Shown here: one piece after another, positions 28,436-39,476 of the stretch
Numbering within the stretch: the first letter of the stretch is position 1
Layout: each line of letters begins with the position of its first letter
Source: Hyaloraphidium curvatum
Taxonomy: Eukaryota > Monoblepharomycota > Hyaloraphidiomycetes > Hyaloraphidiales > Hyaloraphidiaceae
Assembly: GCA_025558095.1 (NCBI GenBank)
Contig: JAIVFI010000036.1
Location: 62,001-126,000 of the forward strand
Length of the DNA: 64,000 nt
Reading direction: 5' to 3'
Position numbers and translations under genes: made by a program
The notes under the pieces: generated by a model
What the model saw: the letters and a program-made list of their open reading frames with translations, nothing else
The model's database searches: none
What the model was told of the DNA's origin: nothing

Positions 28436-31084
28436 ATGCCGCCGAAGGGCGCGTCCGCGGCCGACGAGCCCGCGCTGATCGCGGCGCCGACGTACTCCGA
28501 CGGCACGTCCGCCGCGCCGCACTCGACGACGGCGCGCAGCGGCGACAAGGCGACCAAACGCCTCAACTTCTACGAGCCGCTGACCGGCGAGAACGGCACG
28601 CTGCGCGTGTGGCTGCTGAAGCTCGGCGCGCTGCTCGCCGACCACAGGAAGGACAGGAACGCCGCCGGCCGCGCAGGCGCCAAGCTGGGTGCGTAACCCC
28701 CACCGCGTTTCTCACGTCTTCTAACGCCCATTTCCTACCCCAAATACAGCCTGCCCCGCCGATGCCTTGAAGCGCAACCAGATGCTGGCGCAGCTGCCCA
28801 CTGGCTTCGGCCTGTACATGCAGCACTTTACCCCCAGCACGTCGGACGCTGCCAGCACTTCAAAGGACCCCGTGACCGGCTGGATGGTGCGCACGGACCC
28901 CTACATGCTGGGCCACCCGCACAGTGCCAGCGACAGGTGGGTCTCTCCTTTTGTAGCTCACCTGGACGTCATGTTGACCAGATCTGGCCTCCCAGGTACC
29001 GGAGCCCGAACGAGTTCGCGCCCCATCTGCTGTGGCTCGAGGACGTCGCCAACGGCCACATCACCGACCCCGACGGCGCCGGCCGCGCACGGTGCCAGTG
29101 CAAGCCGTGCCAGAAGATGAGCCGCTCGGGCAGCGCCGCCGGCACGCCGAACCCGCGCACGCCCAAGGCCGCCGCATCTTCCGCCAAGACCGGCCGCTCC
29201 GCCAAGTCGGGCAAGTGGGCGGCCGCCGCGACGCCCGTGTCGCCGGCGGCGCGCAAGGGCAGGAAATCCCGCGCATCCGAAGCCCCCGACGAATCCGCCG
29301 ACGACGCGCCCGACGATACCCCCGCCGCGCCGCCCCAGCGCGGCCGCCCGCCCAAGAAGCGCCCCGCCGACGACGACTCGGAGCCCGAGCCCGATCCCCT
29401 CCGCCCCGTCTCGAAAGCGAAGCGGTCCCGGCTCTCGGCCGGCGCCGCGCCGGCCAAGAAGTCGGCCGCGCAGCTGATCCGATCCCCGTCGCCGCCGCCG
29501 CCCGGGGAGAACGCGCCCACGTGGAAGGTCCTCGGCCTCGCGGAAAACAACCAGTTCACGACGGGGGACTACGTCTACGTGCCCGTGTCGATCGCCAGCC
29601 AGGAACCGCACCTGGTGCTCACCTACGCCGAGTTGGACGTCGACTCCGCAGACACGGCCGGGCGCGAGGTGCTCTGGTGGCCTGCCAAGGTCAAGACGAT
29701 GATGCCGACGACGGACAGCAACACGCAGGAGAAGCGCTGGAAGTACAAGCTCATCATCCTGCCCTCGGCCGCGCCCGACGCGCCGCAGCCGATACCGTTC
29801 GCGATCTTTGACGAGGCCAAGGACGAGTACGTGCCCGTCGAGACGTGGCCCGAATTCGAAGAGCACCAGATCCGCCCCGCGCTGCGCTTCCTCCCTGGCA
29901 CCACGGACCCCTGGCTGCCCTCGGAGGGCGTCGCCAAGCTGGATCCCGCCAACAAGGAGACCTACGAGCGCGGCGTGCACGAGGTCCAGAGCGACCGATA
30001 CAAGGTCACGGACCTCAACTCGGAAAAGAAGGATGCCGGGCAGAAGCCCAAGTGGGTCATCGTCTGGGGGCCTGAGCTGATCCGCATCGGCCACGCGGTG
30101 CGGCTCAAGCTCCCCGGCGCGCAGCCGGGCGACATGCCGTGCGATGTCATGGTCATCCGCGACATGAAGCTGGACCAGGAGACGAGGGAGGGCACGCTGG
30201 TGGGGAACATCTTCAAGGGCAGCAAGAACGCCGAGGGCGGCATCACCTGGACGAAGGAGAAGCACCCGTACCCCGTGCACGTGCCGTCGCCCGACATCCA
30301 GGGGAGGTTCTACTGGCGCATGGAGGACGACCTGCACGCGCTCGGGAGCTGGTCCAGGGACACGAGCTTCCAGCCCGCCCCCGGGCTGCCCGAGGACCGC
30401 GCCGAGGAGCACGAGCAGACGCCCGAGCTCTCGGGCGACCTGGTGCCCGAGACGCCCGAGGCGGCGGGGGACAACTTTTGGACGCAGGAGATGGAAGGCA
30501 ACGGCAACGGCGCGGGCGGGCCCGGGGCGAACGAGGCGGCGGCGGACGAGGGCGGCGACGGGCCTGCGGGGGACCACGACCAGACGCAGGCCTTCTTCGA
30601 CGCACAGTCGCAGACCCCCGTTACGGCGGTGGCGGCGGCCCCGGTCGAGGTGCACTTCGACGCGCACGTGCCCGAGAACCGCGCCAACGAGGACGACAGC
30701 AAGCTCCCCGTGCTGGACCTCGACTCGAACCGCCGTGTGCTGCTGGACCTGTCGAGCAGGAACGTCAGCGAGAGCCCGCTGCACCTCGCCATGGAGATCG
30801 TCCGCGCCTTCTCCAAGATCCCGCCCCGCGGCGATCCCGAGGTGATCCTGCCGCAGCAGCTGCGGAAGAAGCTCAAGAACGAGGAGGTGATCCTGCCCAC
30901 GGACATCGGCCTCTGCTTCGTCAACTTCCAGGGCAACGTGGAGAGCGTCAAGAACAAGGGGCCCGTGACGCCCAAGGCGCAGGACGCGGAGATGCAGAAA
31001 GTCTTTGCCAAGGCCATGTCGGCTCGCGTGCGGCTCGGCGGACAGAGGTGGCATGCGGAAGAGGTCAAGCTTGAGGACGATTGA
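28436..31084 (+). CDS. Clr2-like transcriptional silencing protein
   Basis: Three exons (28436-28688, 28750-28936, 28996-31084) give 842 aa. The N-terminal region has LPTGFGLYMQH and, across the second splice, SDRYRSPNEFAPHLLWLEDV followed by CQCKPC. A segment 'FxPHLxWL...CxCxxC' is the hallmark of fungal Clr2, a subunit of the SHREC deacetylase-remodeller complex that silences heterochromatin. A Lys/Pro-rich linker with GRPPKKRP (AT-hook-like, nuclear signal) follows. Then comes a large conserved-looking domain from GDYVYVPVSI to ~WRMEDDLHALGS, which may be the BAH-like/MBD-like region of Clr2. The C-terminus is acidic then helical. Assignment rests on the N-terminal motif. Confidence 0.72.
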
Positions 31085-31199
31085 ACGTGGCGGCTTTTCC
31101 AAAAGCGGCCGAGGACACGGACGAAGTGCGATCTTTGGGGGGGGGGCAAGAAGCCCGGGGATCTTCATCTGCTTGCCTGTACAATACGACAGCAATCTG

Positions 31200-32899
31200 T
31201 CAGACTTTTGTCACGTCCTGGTTGCCACTTTTCGCGGCGCCGTCTTCATCGCCCAACTTCGTGTACGCTTCGTCGTCGATGATCTCCTTTCTCCGCAGAG
31301 TCCGATCTGGCGATTCTCGAGCTCAGCAACCGTCCTATGGCGAAGCAGTTCGGCAACTCACCTCCAGCAAACGACACGCACGTCCCTGCAAAGAGCGCCA
31401 TTCCCACCGTCACCCAATAGACGATGGTGTACGATCCCGTCCTGTCGTAATCCACGGCAGCGAGGTACGTCCCGGCAAAGAAGCCGAGCTGGTGCACGCC
31501 GAACATGATTCCGGTGATGGTCCCCAGCCAGCGCGTGCCGAGGATGGAGGCGACGAGTGACGTCGTCGGCGGCACGGTCGACAGCCACGAGAGGCCGAGG
31601 ATGGTGCAGATGACGAAGAACGCTACGGCGTTGGCCGGGATGACGATGAGGAGTGTGACGAGAAGAGCGCGGGAATACTGCATGCGGAGGCGTCAGGATC
31701 GGCGAACTATCGGGTAGAAGGAGCGAACGTACGTAGATGCCGGCCAACATCCACTTGACGCGGAGCTTCTTGATCACCGTAGGAAGGAATCCTGCCAGAA
31801 ACGTGCCGACGGTCGACCCTATCCCCACGCAAGATAGGCACCATGCTGCAAGCTCCGGGCTCAATCCGCGATCCTGCAGATCCGCAGGAATGCTGGAACC
31901 GAGGAAGCCAATGTGCCCTGTATGCCAGTATCAGTTGGCTGACGGATTCAACCGACGACAGCACTCACATCCGCAAGTGAAGTACGCCAACGAAAGGAAG
32001 ATGATTGGCGTGTGCGTGAAGGCCTCCTTGATTGCCTGTGCGGCCGTCGGCGGCTCGGGTACCGCGACGTACTGCGGTCCAACTGCAAAGGCTTCCGCCA
32101 GCGGCTGTGGTCTCGGCTGAGGTGCGTCGGCCGGTTTGGATGCCGGGGAGTTGGATGCGGAGTCGTCCGACTTGAGCTCAACCGGTTTGTCGATAGAGTC
32201 CGACGGGAGCTCCTCTGCCGCAGCTGGCGGAAGCGCGGGCTTGCTGCCGCCGCGCGCCAACATGGTCTCCAAAGACGGCGGCGTCTTTCGCCGCACGAAA
32301 AAGACGAGGGGAATGAGAAGGAGGGACTGATAGCCGAGGATCATCGCCGCGGTGGTCCATCCGAACGACGAGATGAGCGCCCTCGTGATGGGAGTGTAGA
32401 TGAACTGCCCCGTCTGCCCGATGCTGGGAACGACCCCAAAGAGAAGGCTGCGCTTCCGCTGGGCGGCGGGATCCTGCGCGGGGTACAGCCTGCCCACTTG
32501 GGCGAGGAGGTTGCTCATGCCCATCCCGGCCGAACCGGTCCCGACGAGCAGTCCGACGCCCACGACCCATCCCGCCTGCGAGATGTACGGCGCAAAGGCA
32601 AAGAGAAAGTTCCCAGCGATGAGCAGGCACGAGGCCGCAAGGAAAGCAAGGCCGGGGCGGTGGAACGTCTCGATGAGAGCGCCCCAGAAAGGAGCAATGA
32701 GCCCCATGAGAAGTCCCGAGATGGCAAGCGAGAGCGAGAGGACGCTGCGCGGCCACCCCATGGACTGCTGAATGGGAACCTGGAAGACCGCATAGGAAAA
32801 ACGGCCGCCGATGGTCTGCAGGCCGATCAGGCACACCGCGATTGTCGTGCCAATGGGGCCGTCGACGAACGCCCGGAACCGGTTCCACGCGGTGGCCAT
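31200..32899 (-). CDS. Major facilitator (monocarboxylate/oxalate:formate-type) transporter
   Basis: Four exons (32899-31969, 31917-31733, 31677-31362, 31306-31200) join in phase to 512 aa. About 12 hydrophobic helices are visible. The first half includes TIGGRFSYAVFQVPIQQSMG, SLAISGLLMGLIAPFWGAL and GVGLLVGTGSAGMGMSNLL; after a ~90-residue Pro/Ser loop the second half includes YFTCGWHIGFLGSSIP and TGIMFGVHQLGFFAGTYLA. The FGxxxQ helix-1 pattern and TGxFxGT region are typical of the monocarboxylate/oxalate carriers. Substrate cannot be told. The C-terminal tail (RRKEIIDDEAYTKLGDEDGA) is cytosolic. It converges with the Clr2-like gene, 115 bp apart. Confidence 0.88.
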
Positions 32900-33186
32900 G
32901 TTGTCGCGGTCAAAACTCCGCTGCCACCGGCTACGGGCCGACGGGAAGGCTCCCGTCCCGCAAGCTACGCCGCGAAGATCCGCAGACGACCAGGATGGCG
33001 CTGATTCTCGGCGAGGGAGAGGGAGCGGAGCGGCGGCCGAGGAGTTTCGAGAGTGCGGCGGAATCTCGGAAACCGCGCCTCGCCGCCGAAACCACCGGCG
33101 CTCACTCCACGCCACCAGATGATTTCGAATCATCCTTGCTCCGCACGCGAATCAGAGGTGGATGTCTTCGTTCTATCCCTCTCCAG

Positions 33187-34230
33187 CTACTGTTCCGAAG
33201 CTGCGAAACCAGCCACGTACTCGTCGATCTCGTTCAGGTACCGATCCCTCTCCTCCTCCGGTATCCAAGCGATCTCGAACGAGTTCCTCGCCAGCTCCAC
33301 GATCTGCCCGGGCGTCATCCCCGCCTTCTCCGCCAGCGCCTCGAAGTTCCTCGCGGCATAGGCCCCGAGCATGTAGGCCGGATCGTCCGAGTTGACAGTC
33401 ACTTTGACGCCGGCTTCCATGAGCCGCAGCATCTCGGGCGCCTTCATCGTCGGGGTGACGAACGAGTTGCTGACGGGGCAGCAGGTGAGCCCGATCCCCT
33501 TGTCCGCGAGGTACCGGACCAGGGCCGGGTCCTCGACGACGTTGGTGCCGTGGTCGAGCCGGTCCACGCCGATTTCGAGCAGCGCCTGGCGGATGTGCTC
33601 GATGCTGTTGGGCTGGTCGATGTCGGCGTGCGCGGTGAGCTTCAAACCCAGCTCCCGCGCGCGGGTGTACACGGCGGCAAACTTGGCGGGCGGATTCCCG
33701 CGCTCGTCCGAGTCCAGTCCGATTCCGAGCAGCAGGTCGCGGAAGGGGAGGGCGTATTCCAGGGTCGACATGGCGCTCTCGGCAGATTCCTCCCTCAGGA
33801 AGCACATGATCAGCGCGGCCGAGAGTCCGTACGAGGCAGCGTCGGTGCAGGCGCGGTGGTATCCCCGAATCACTTTCTCGATGGGTACTCCGCGACGGGT
33901 GTGGGCTTGCGGATCGAAGAAGGCTTCGACGCGGCGCAGGCCTTCGCGTTCGGCCGCGCGGCGGAAGAAGGACGACGCGAGGTCGTAAAAGTCCTGCTCC
34001 TCGACCAGCAGGTCGATGCCGCCGTAGTAGACGGCCAGGAAGCTCGCCAGGTCGTGGAAGCGGTACGTCGCCTTGATGTCCTCGACGGTTTTTTGCACGA
34101 GGTCGATGCCGTTCCGCGCGGCGAGCTGCAGCTTGAGCTCCGGTTCGAGGCAGCCTTCCAGGTGCACGTGGAGCTCGGCTTTGGGAAGTCCGGCAATGAA
34201 GCTCGGCGAAACCGAGGACGGAAGAGGCAT
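33187..34230 (-). CDS. Adenine deaminase (AAH1-like, ADA superfamily), altered active-site motif
   Basis: Intronless, 347 aa, the usual size for fungal AAH1, which converts adenine to hypoxanthine. Conserved features: PKAELHVHLEG (metal His21, His23), EEQDFYDLASSFFRRA, FFDPQAHTRRGV, IMCFLREESAESA, HGTN (His227), CPVSN, and SDDPAYM (Asp282/283). The third metal His is in LTAHADIDQ at 201. In related enzymes this reads HAGEE, where the Glu protonates the purine; here it is Asp-Ile-Asp, so catalysis may be changed. The Met at 34230 was chosen because it starts just before the conserved PKAELH; the frame is open further upstream. It is divergent from the next gene. Confidence 0.82.
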   Translation of the reverse strand: MPLPSSVSPSFIAGLPKAELHVHLEGCLEPELKLQLAARNGIDLVQKTVEDIKATYRFHDLASFLAVYYGGIDLLVEEQDFYDLASSFFRRAAEREGLRRVEAFFDPQAHTRRGVPIEKVIRGYHRACTDAASYGLSAALIMCFLREESAESAMSTLEYALPFRDLLLGIGLDSDERGNPPAKFAAVYTRARELGLKLTAHADIDQPNSIEHIRQALLEIGVDRLDHGTNVVEDPALVRYLADKGIGLTCCPVSNSFVTPTMKAPEMLRLMEAGVKVTVNSDDPAYMLGAYAARNFEALAEKAGMTPGQIVELARNSFEIAWIPEEERDRYLNEIDEYVAGFAASEQ

Positions 34231-34435
34231 GCTCCGGCCTTCTTCGGCGTGCCGATTCGAGAGAGAGGCGTGTCTCCCAGATGAGTCTCCCCCCAATGAC
34301 ACGGTCGCGAATCTCGGTCTCGCGCGAAATGTCAAGTCGGTGACTATAGTGTACGCGCGTTCTACGGTTCGGACGAGCCAGAGACGCGACCTGCGGGCGT
34401 GCGATTGGATGCAACTGGACCGGAGACGCTGAGAG

Positions 34436-36184
34436 GTGTCAAAGTCAGCGATCATCGTCGGCCGCGATGGGCAGCCCGTGGACCTCGATGGCCTTTACTC
34501 TCGTTTTGTGCGGCGCTTCCGCGAACGGATCGCGGTGGCCTGGGCTCTTGGCGTCGCGGCCCACCTCCAACACTGGCTTCAGCTGTGCACCGAAGCCGCC
34601 GCTGTCAACGCTCCGGCCCCCGCGCCGGTCGCTTTTGGTTTGAATGTAGATGAGGAGCTGATTCTTGGGGCGTAGGGGGATTTCTACGGTGGGATTGCTA
34701 GCTCCTCATTACATACAGTCAGCGATTGTCAAACGCCGATCTGATCGCGGCTCTCAAGTCGCGGAGCCGCCGATGTGCGGCCCTGGGCGAGATGGCGCGC
34801 GCCAGCAAGTACTCTCGTGCGGTTCTCGCCGTCGAGGGCCACGACAGCCAGATCACGCGCATCGAGCACCTGCGCGACGCCGACATACCACCGAACGACA
34901 TCTACATCGAGCTGGGCGACGTGCTGGGGGGCGCCGCGCCGGTCAACGTGGTGCAGCCGTCCACGGGGGAGAAGGAAACCGCCCGCAAGGCCGCCGCCCG
35001 CCGCAATGTGCTCAAAGTGCTCCATTCTGCGTCGACCGCGGGATACCTGCGGAAGAAGGCCGCCATCGAGCGTGCTAGGCCGCCGAACCAGCATGTCAAA
35101 CCCCGGCACCTGGAGGACGCGGTGGAGAATCTGGTTTCGGGGGGATGCCTCAGGAAGGAGAAAAAGGGGCAGAGCGGCTGCCTCTACTGACCGATTCGTC
35201 TCCTTCCGTGACTTCGCCCGGCCTTTCCGCCCGCGCTCTATCATTCTCCTCCGATGAGGGCTCGGAGGACAAAGAAGAGGAAAGCGAAGACGAGAACAGG
35301 ACGAGGTCATTCCCCTTGCGGACGATGACGACGACGTGGTCATCTTCAGCGAGGGCCCCACATCGCCCGTCAAGCCCGCGCGTCACGAAGGTGACGGTAG
35401 CGACCCCCGCTCGCCCATCCGAGCTTCGGAGCCCCCTCAACCCGCCACGGGCCCGGCAGACGGAGCACCCGGCCCGGCGGATCCCGTGCAACCCCCGACG
35501 ACCAGCGACGAGGAACTCGCGCGGATCCTGCAGGAGCAGGAATACGTGGCGCACGACTGGCCCGTTCCGGCGTTGAACCCGCTCGTTCGCCCTTACATCA
35601 ACCCGCTTTCGTTGTTCAATCCGTTCCTACCACCCCCAACGCCCGGCGCTCGGCCCCAAGCGGCATTGGCATTCGCTCCCAGACACGTGGGGACGGGGTC
35701 GCCCCGCAAGCCCGGGCCGGCAAGAGGGAAGGGCAAGGAGCGGCGGCCGTCGGGCGCCGCGGCTTCTCCGCCGCCTTCCGCGGACCCTGCTCCGGCTGAT
35801 CCTCCTGACCCGCTCGAGGATGCCCAAGAACCGGATCAACCCGAACAGCAGCAGGTTCCAGATCAGCAGCAGGCACCCGAACCGCAGCCGGCGCCCGCAC
35901 AGCAGCAGGCACCGCTCAAGCCCGATCCCGCCCCCATACCGGCACCCGCAGCACCCTCCTCCATCGCGGAACCCTCGATCGTCGTCAAGTCCGACCCCGC
36001 GATCAAGCCCGACCCCGCGATCAAGCCCGACCCCGCGATCAAGGCGGAACCTGCACCGTTCCCGGCTGCTCCCGTCGTGCTGATCCTCGACGGCCCGGTG
36101 CCGGATGCCGAGCCGCTCCTCGTGAAGCAGGATGTCAAGGTGGAGGTGAAGCGGGAGAGGGAGCTGTTCGTGATCGACGATTGA
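34436..36184 (+). CDS. Unrecognised nuclear-type protein rich in SUMO-acceptor motifs
   Basis: Start not fixed: the reading frame before 34436 is stopped at 34430 and has no ATG, so an upstream exon is needed (an ATG at 34329 with a weak donor is one option). Exon to 34671, 47-bp intron, exon from 34719. The middle (NADLIAALKSRSRRCAALGE, IEHLRDADIPPNDIYIELGD) matches nothing I know. Two frame changes near 35168 (GGGG run) and 35300 (AGG) are each cured by one added G, giving KEKKGAERLPLLTDSSP and SEDENRDEVIPLADDDDD. The last ~200 residues are Pro/Gln-rich and contain seven psi-K-x-D/E sites and SIM-like acidic-hydrophobic patches (VIPLADDDDDVVIF, LFVIDD). SUMO-linked regulation is inferred. 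Confidence 0.5.
35993..36046 (+). repeat. Three tandem 18-bp units encoding DPAIKP
   Basis: GACCCCGCGATCAAGCCC is repeated at 35993, 36011 and 36029 (the third ends GGCG). Each copy encodes Asp-Pro-Ala-Ile-Lys with a following Pro or Ala, so each adds one psi-K-x-D/E site. Confidence 0.95.
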
Positions 36185-36209
36185 GGCGCCGTGCCGGAGG
36201 ATAGCCGGT

Positions 36210-36876
36210 TCAAGTGCCGCTGGCAGCCGTGCTGTACTCTGGGGCCAGGTAGAGGCCGACGGCCGGCCCGTGCGCCGAGAGGAAGGTCACAAGCCACGAA
36301 GCCCGCGCGGCCCCATCCGCAGATGGTTCCACGGAGGATCGCATGGCGTCCACGAGGTCAGCAGTCCCGCAGGGGTGCACGAAATAGTAAGGGGTGCCGT
36401 AGATTGGATGTTCCTTTGGCAGGGGTGAGAAGAGGAAAGAAGGCTCGAGTAGGGCCGGCGGACCCACAGTCTGCGAGACAATGACATCGCCGCCTGGAAC
36501 TGATTCTTTCCCTTCCGTCTTTGGTCGCAAGAGCAGGTCGTCCGCGTGCCCGCCCCCGTCTGGACGAGACGGTCAAACGGTGATCCTGAACGCGCCAAAC
36601 GCGACCCGCACCGGCACTGCACACGTTGAGCAGCAGCATGGGCACCGCGAACGAGCTGCTGAACACGACGTGGTACGTCCAGGTCCGGACGTCCCCCGAT
36701 TCCGCGGTCCGCACGACCTCCTTCGCCAAGTGGCCGTCGGGCCCGCCGCGGGGCGACGGACGCGTCGGGATCCACTTCCACCCGTCCGCGAGGGAATCGG
36801 ACACGTCGATAAGCAGCTTCGCGTCGCGCTTGAACTGTTCCAAGGGCGTCATATGAGGGCGCGCGCCGATCAACAT
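36210..36876 (-). CDS. ATG10: ATG10-like autophagy E2 conjugating enzyme
   Basis: Two exons (36876-36579 and 36499-36210, 79-bp intron) give 195 aa. ATG10 is the E2-like enzyme that links ATG12 to ATG5 in autophagosome formation. Diagnostic segments: FKRDAKLLIDVSDSLADGWK, TWTYHVVFSSSFAVPMLLLN (the YHxVYSxSyxVP core), and after the splice HPIYGTPYYFVHPCGTADL, where the Cys of HPCGT is the catalytic thiol. WLVTFLSAHGPAVGL is the usual C-terminal helix. The start could also be the in-frame Met at 36852 (MTPLEQF), which fits the family better. It ends 25 bp from the convergent SUMO-motif gene. Confidence 0.82.
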
Positions 36877-36897
36877 GTCAACAAAGCTGCCTAGTCG

Positions 36898-36917
36898 CAC
36901 ACATCGCCTCTGCTACT
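36898..36917 (+). repeat. Left candidate terminal inverted motif
   Basis: CACACAT, seven unrelated bases, GCTACT. It is the mirror of 45520-45539 and lies 26 bp upstream of the transposase ATG. Confidence 0.4.
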
Positions 36918-36942
36918 AGCTGTTTCCGCCGGCAGCGCCCCA

Positions 36943-39417
36943 ATGCCAGTGGCCTTGGCATCTCCATCTGCAAACTCTGCGCCTCGGGCTTCTTCACAAC
37001 TACCTGTGCCCCGGACGCCAATGTTGGTGGACGGCCCCGCCATCGCAACTCGGCTCAAGCAGACTGGGAAGCTGAGCTCGGCGGAGATTTCTGCGTCGTT
37101 GGGAGTACATCGCACGACCTATTTTCGTTGGATCAAGTGGGCATCGCTGCCCCCGGCATCGAGAGAGGGAGTTCGCAAGGTCCGGAGCCGCCGCAAGGTC
37201 ACGGACCAGATGGTCCAGGACATCGTACACGAGGCAAAAAGCCAGGTCAGGGTCACCCAGCAGGAGCTAGTTCTTTTTCTGGCAGAAAAGTACGGGATCC
37301 GCGTCTCCCAGCAGCACGTTTCGCGGCTGCTGAAGGCAAATGGCGTCACTAGGAAGAGGCTCACCGTCAAGTCTTCCGAGGCCTTACGGCAACCGGAAAG
37401 GCATCTTCTGTTTCATAGTCGCATCGAGAATGTGCCTATGGAACGCATGGTCGCACTGGACGAAACGGCTTTCGAGCTCAACGACCCGGGCAGCCACGGG
37501 TACTCGGACCGCGGAAGCCGCGCTGTTGTCTACCTCCCGCGGAATAGAGGTCCAAAGGTGACTCTGTGTCTCGCAGTGTCACCAAGTCCTCGTCCGGGAG
37601 CAGTTGCTGGAACGGTGATCTCGTATGTGATCTACCGTGGCAATATGAACACGGAGCGATTCTGCGCTTTCTTGAGGTCTGTTAAGGCAGACGGACAGGG
37701 CCCCAAGAACGCGCTGAACATTGTGATTGACAATGCTGGTTACCATGGATCCCCTTTGAGGGCAAAGAAGACCGCAAATGGTACTGCGATTGTAGAGAAC
37801 ACCTCCGGCAAATCGTTCCTCGCGGTTCAGGCGGTGGCGAAAGCCAACAACCTCAACCTCGTGTACCTGCGACCCCGTACTCCCGAGTTCAATGCGAGTG
37901 AGCACGTGATAGGGCGGTTGAAGCGCCTTGTCCGGCGAGACTGTCCCTCCACTGTGGCCGATCTGATTGACGCTGTCGAGAGGGCGATACGAATTGTTGG
38001 GGAGAGCGATCTCTGTCCCACTTTTCGGCACTGCATCAAGCTCAGCGCGGAAGAGAAGGCGCGCATTCAGCGGGAGATGCTTCGGTCCGACAACCTTGGT
38101 TCCACGAGCGGGTGCATACAACCGGAAACGGCAACTGGCGAGATCACGGGAGACACAAACTCGACCCGCATGGACACCGGACCGGGTCCCGGGGCCGCGC
38201 CCAGGAACGCGGTGGACGACGGCATCGCTGCTCGAGAAGCGGCCCGCCTGCTGCAGGAGGTGGGGAACTCGTCGCCGTCGTCATTGACGCGTGCCGACCT
38301 CCGTTTGACTTCCCAGGCCCGGGAACTCGGAGTGGCCGAGGTCGACGTCCACAAGGCCTACGATGTGAACCAGCTCTATGGCCGACTACGAGGACTCAGT
38401 AATGGAGGTGCTTTCGGATCGGCGTGGAACACGTTTCTGGACGAGCTGCAGAACGCCCGCGCCACCGCCTCCAAGGACGTCATCGGCACCCTCACCTCCC
38501 TCCCTCCCGACCAGTTCCGCGGAATATGCTCCGCAGTCGAGAAAGGCAAAGGCAAGGAGGTCCGCGCGGCCCTCTGCCGGAAGCTGCGGAACTTCGTCGA
38601 GCGACGTCGGCTCCCCGCGCCCGTCGCCGACGAACCATCGCCGGCCACCGCGGGCACCCCTTCCGGCCTCTCGCCGCCTCCGCCGCTCTTTCCAACTGTT
38701 TTAGCGAACCCGATTTTCGCTCCAGCCGTTGTCGGAGCCCCGGGGGCGCAGCTGGACGCTCTGCTGGACTACGCTCTGGAGCCGACCGTGCCCAAGGACC
38801 TGCGTGAGGCTGTCAAGTACGCGTGCTGTGCCGGGCTTTCCGACCTGGACCAGGGTCGTCCGGACGGCAGTTACTCGTCCCTCTCCGCGACGAGGAAGGA
38901 ACGACTTTTTGTCTCGCGCCTGGTGGCGGTCGACCGTGAAGGAGGCTTCCACCGCTGGACGGCAGCGACCGAGATCCGTCTGCGTGGGCGGCTGATGGCG
39001 AGTGATGCGGCTCGTTTGGATGATTTCGTCCATTCCGTATTCCTTGCTCGAGTGCGGCACTTCGTTCGCCAGCCGGAAGCCGGGCTCATACCCGTGGAGG
39101 ACTTCGAGCTCCCAGCCCAGACCCACCTCCGCCGGCCGCAGAACTGGCGCAAGATCCTGGAGGACGCCCTCGGCGCGCTCAAGAACGCGTCCGGGAAAGC
39201 CCTGTGGGATCGGAGGAGTCGTTCGCTCGAGGTTGCGCTCGCCAGCCTGACTCTGGAAGAGCGCATGGCGCTCGTTGTCCGCACGGACTTGCCCAAGGAC
39301 ATTGCCTTTCAGCAGGCTGAACAGCGCCGCATCTTCTTCGAAACCTTCCTCTGGGGCCCCATGAAGGCCAACGAGGCGCTCCTGGGCATACCGGATCGTG
39401 GTCCGGTGCCCGCGCTG
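36943..39417 (+). CDS. Tc1/mariner-like DDE transposase exon with large C-terminal extension
   Basis: ATG 36943 opens a frame that stops at 39459 (838 aa) if unspliced; a GTGAGC donor at 39418 would instead join it to 39477. Residues ~43-66 (KLSSAEISASLGVHRTTYFR) form one helix-turn-helix and ~105-139 a second, as in Tc1/IS630 enzymes. The acidic triad is Asp173 (MVALDETAF), Asp263 (IVIDNAGYH) and Glu320 (RPRTPEFNASEH). The last spacing is longer than the usual ~34 because of an insertion. It would cut and paste the element. From ~residue 400 onward (38140) the protein is of unknown fold and codon use becomes much more G/C-ending, as if two genes of different age had been joined. Confidence 0.85.
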
Positions 39418-39476
39418 GTGAGCAACGTTCTGGCTTCCAGCTCCAGCATTCTGGGCTGACGGTGCACTCCTCGCAG

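Noticed and set aside
28958-31195. Very long minus-strand frame opposite the Clr2-like gene
   Set aside because: It mirrors the G/C-ending third positions of the real gene; its translation is low-complexity Arg/Leu/Gly with no domain.
34436-36876. Including the SUMO-motif gene and ATG10 in the Fanzor element
   Set aside because: ATG10 is a conserved host gene on the opposite strand and lies between that gene and the transposase, so the element most likely begins after it.
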